A stretch of 64,000 nt of DNA from Desulfopila aestuarii DSM 18488 (GTDB lineage: Bacteria; Desulfobacterota; Desulfobulbia; Desulfobulbales; Desulfocapsaceae), in contig CAMBBS010000004.1 of assembly GCA_945863875.1 (NCBI GenBank), positions 99,125 through 163,124 of the forward strand, written 5' to 3'. Below the pieces are notes generated by a model. The model did not search any database. It was given only the letters and a program-made list of their open reading frames with translations, and was not told the DNA's origin. Of this stretch, positions 63,795 to 64,000 are shown one piece after another (the first letter of the stretch is position 1; every line of letters starts with the position of its first letter). The translations under genes were made by a program, and so were the position numbers.

Positions 63795-64000
63795 ATGATG
63801 GAAATACCGAATGAAAAAAGGAGATTTACCAAGGAAGAGATTCTGGAGAAAAAAATCTCCATGGTCAAGGAGCGTGGCTCAAGAGTCATGAAAATCAACT
63901 CACCGATGGGCAGCATCATGTTCAATGTTCTGCGGCAATTTGACCAGGCGTATGCTCATTTCAAGGGGCAGTTGGGAGAACCGGGGGGGATTTCCCATGA
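63795..64000 (+). CDS. Small charged protein, N-terminal part (runs off the window)
   Basis: Open from the ATG at 63795 (GGAGA box 5-6 bp upstream) to the right edge without a stop: MMEIPNEKRRFTKEE, charged helices, then a short hydrophobic stretch. I do not recognise it. It is in the same orientation as the membrane protein 53 bp upstream and probably belongs to the integrated element. Confidence 0.5.
   Translation, partial: MMEIPNEKRRFTKEEILEKKISMVKERGSRVMKINSPMGSIMFNVLRQFDQAYAHFKGQLGEPGGISH

Noticed and set aside
1..64000. Search for CRISPR arrays, insertion sequences or rRNA
   Set aside because: No regularly spaced repeats, transposase frames or rRNA-like sequences were seen.

Overview
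The window is a 64 kb piece of a Gram-negative bacterial chromosome, about half G+C, with dense protein coding and many 1-20 bp operon overlaps. The gene content (many sensor kinases, an aldehyde:ferredoxin oxidoreductase, ETF-linked dehydrogenases, a cytoplasmic molybdopterin oxidoreductase, an MttB-family methyltransferase, an ACS-type GNAT fusion) fits an anaerobic, probably sulfate-reducing member of the Desulfobacterota. There is no rRNA or other marker here, so the taxonomic placement is inference.

Layout. 0-2.4 kb: the C-terminal end of a PEP/pyruvate-binding protein, a dual-specificity phosphatase fused to a Cys-cluster (YkgJ-like) domain, and an unknown membrane protein. 2.4-17.7 kb: a minus-strand signalling block holding a molybdopterin oxidoreductase/ferredoxin pair with its own sensor kinase and receiver, two sensor proteins that seem to lack a working ATPase domain, a Cache histidine kinase, a NifX-like protein, a sigma-54 activator, a DASS anion/sodium symporter and two more receivers. 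One receiver is fused to a degenerate cytidylate-kinase-like domain and is preceded by a near-consensus sigma-54 promoter. 18-23 kb: OmpA-type lipoprotein, AsmA-like protein, glutamate 5-kinase, universal stress protein.

23-46 kb is an accessory-looking catabolic region: a MoaD/ThiS-like sulfur carrier, a ProXWV-type betaine ABC transporter, a LysR regulator, then a plus-strand operon (SDR, AGPS-like FAD oxidase, EtfB, EtfA, GlcD-like FAD dehydrogenase, FGGY kinase) facing a minus-strand group (aldo/keto reductase, MttB-family methyltransferase, aspartase/fumarase-superfamily lyase with altered active-site loops). These are followed by AOR, aldehyde dehydrogenase, an EamA permease and a CoA-hydrolase/transferase-GNAT fusion. 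My reading is a so far unassigned pathway for a hydroxylated quaternary-amine or sugar-acid-like compound: uptake by ProXWV, oxidation through ETF, C-N cleavage or demethylation, then aldehyde oxidation to an acid and CoA exchange. The substrate cannot be read from sequence.

46-62.4 kb holds three large membrane sensor kinases with receivers, a DUF1254/DUF1214 protein, a decayed type I restriction-modification locus (hsdM and hsdR remnants, hsdS missing) and a Cache-PAS-GAF-GGDEF diguanylate cyclase. At 62.4-62.5 kb lie the 3' part of an initiator-type tRNA-Met and its terminator, both on the minus strand, without the 5' half. This looks like one end of an integrated island continuing past the right edge. 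Sequence beyond it (62.5-64 kb) holds broken gene scraps, including a second HsdR-tail fragment, and two small open frames.
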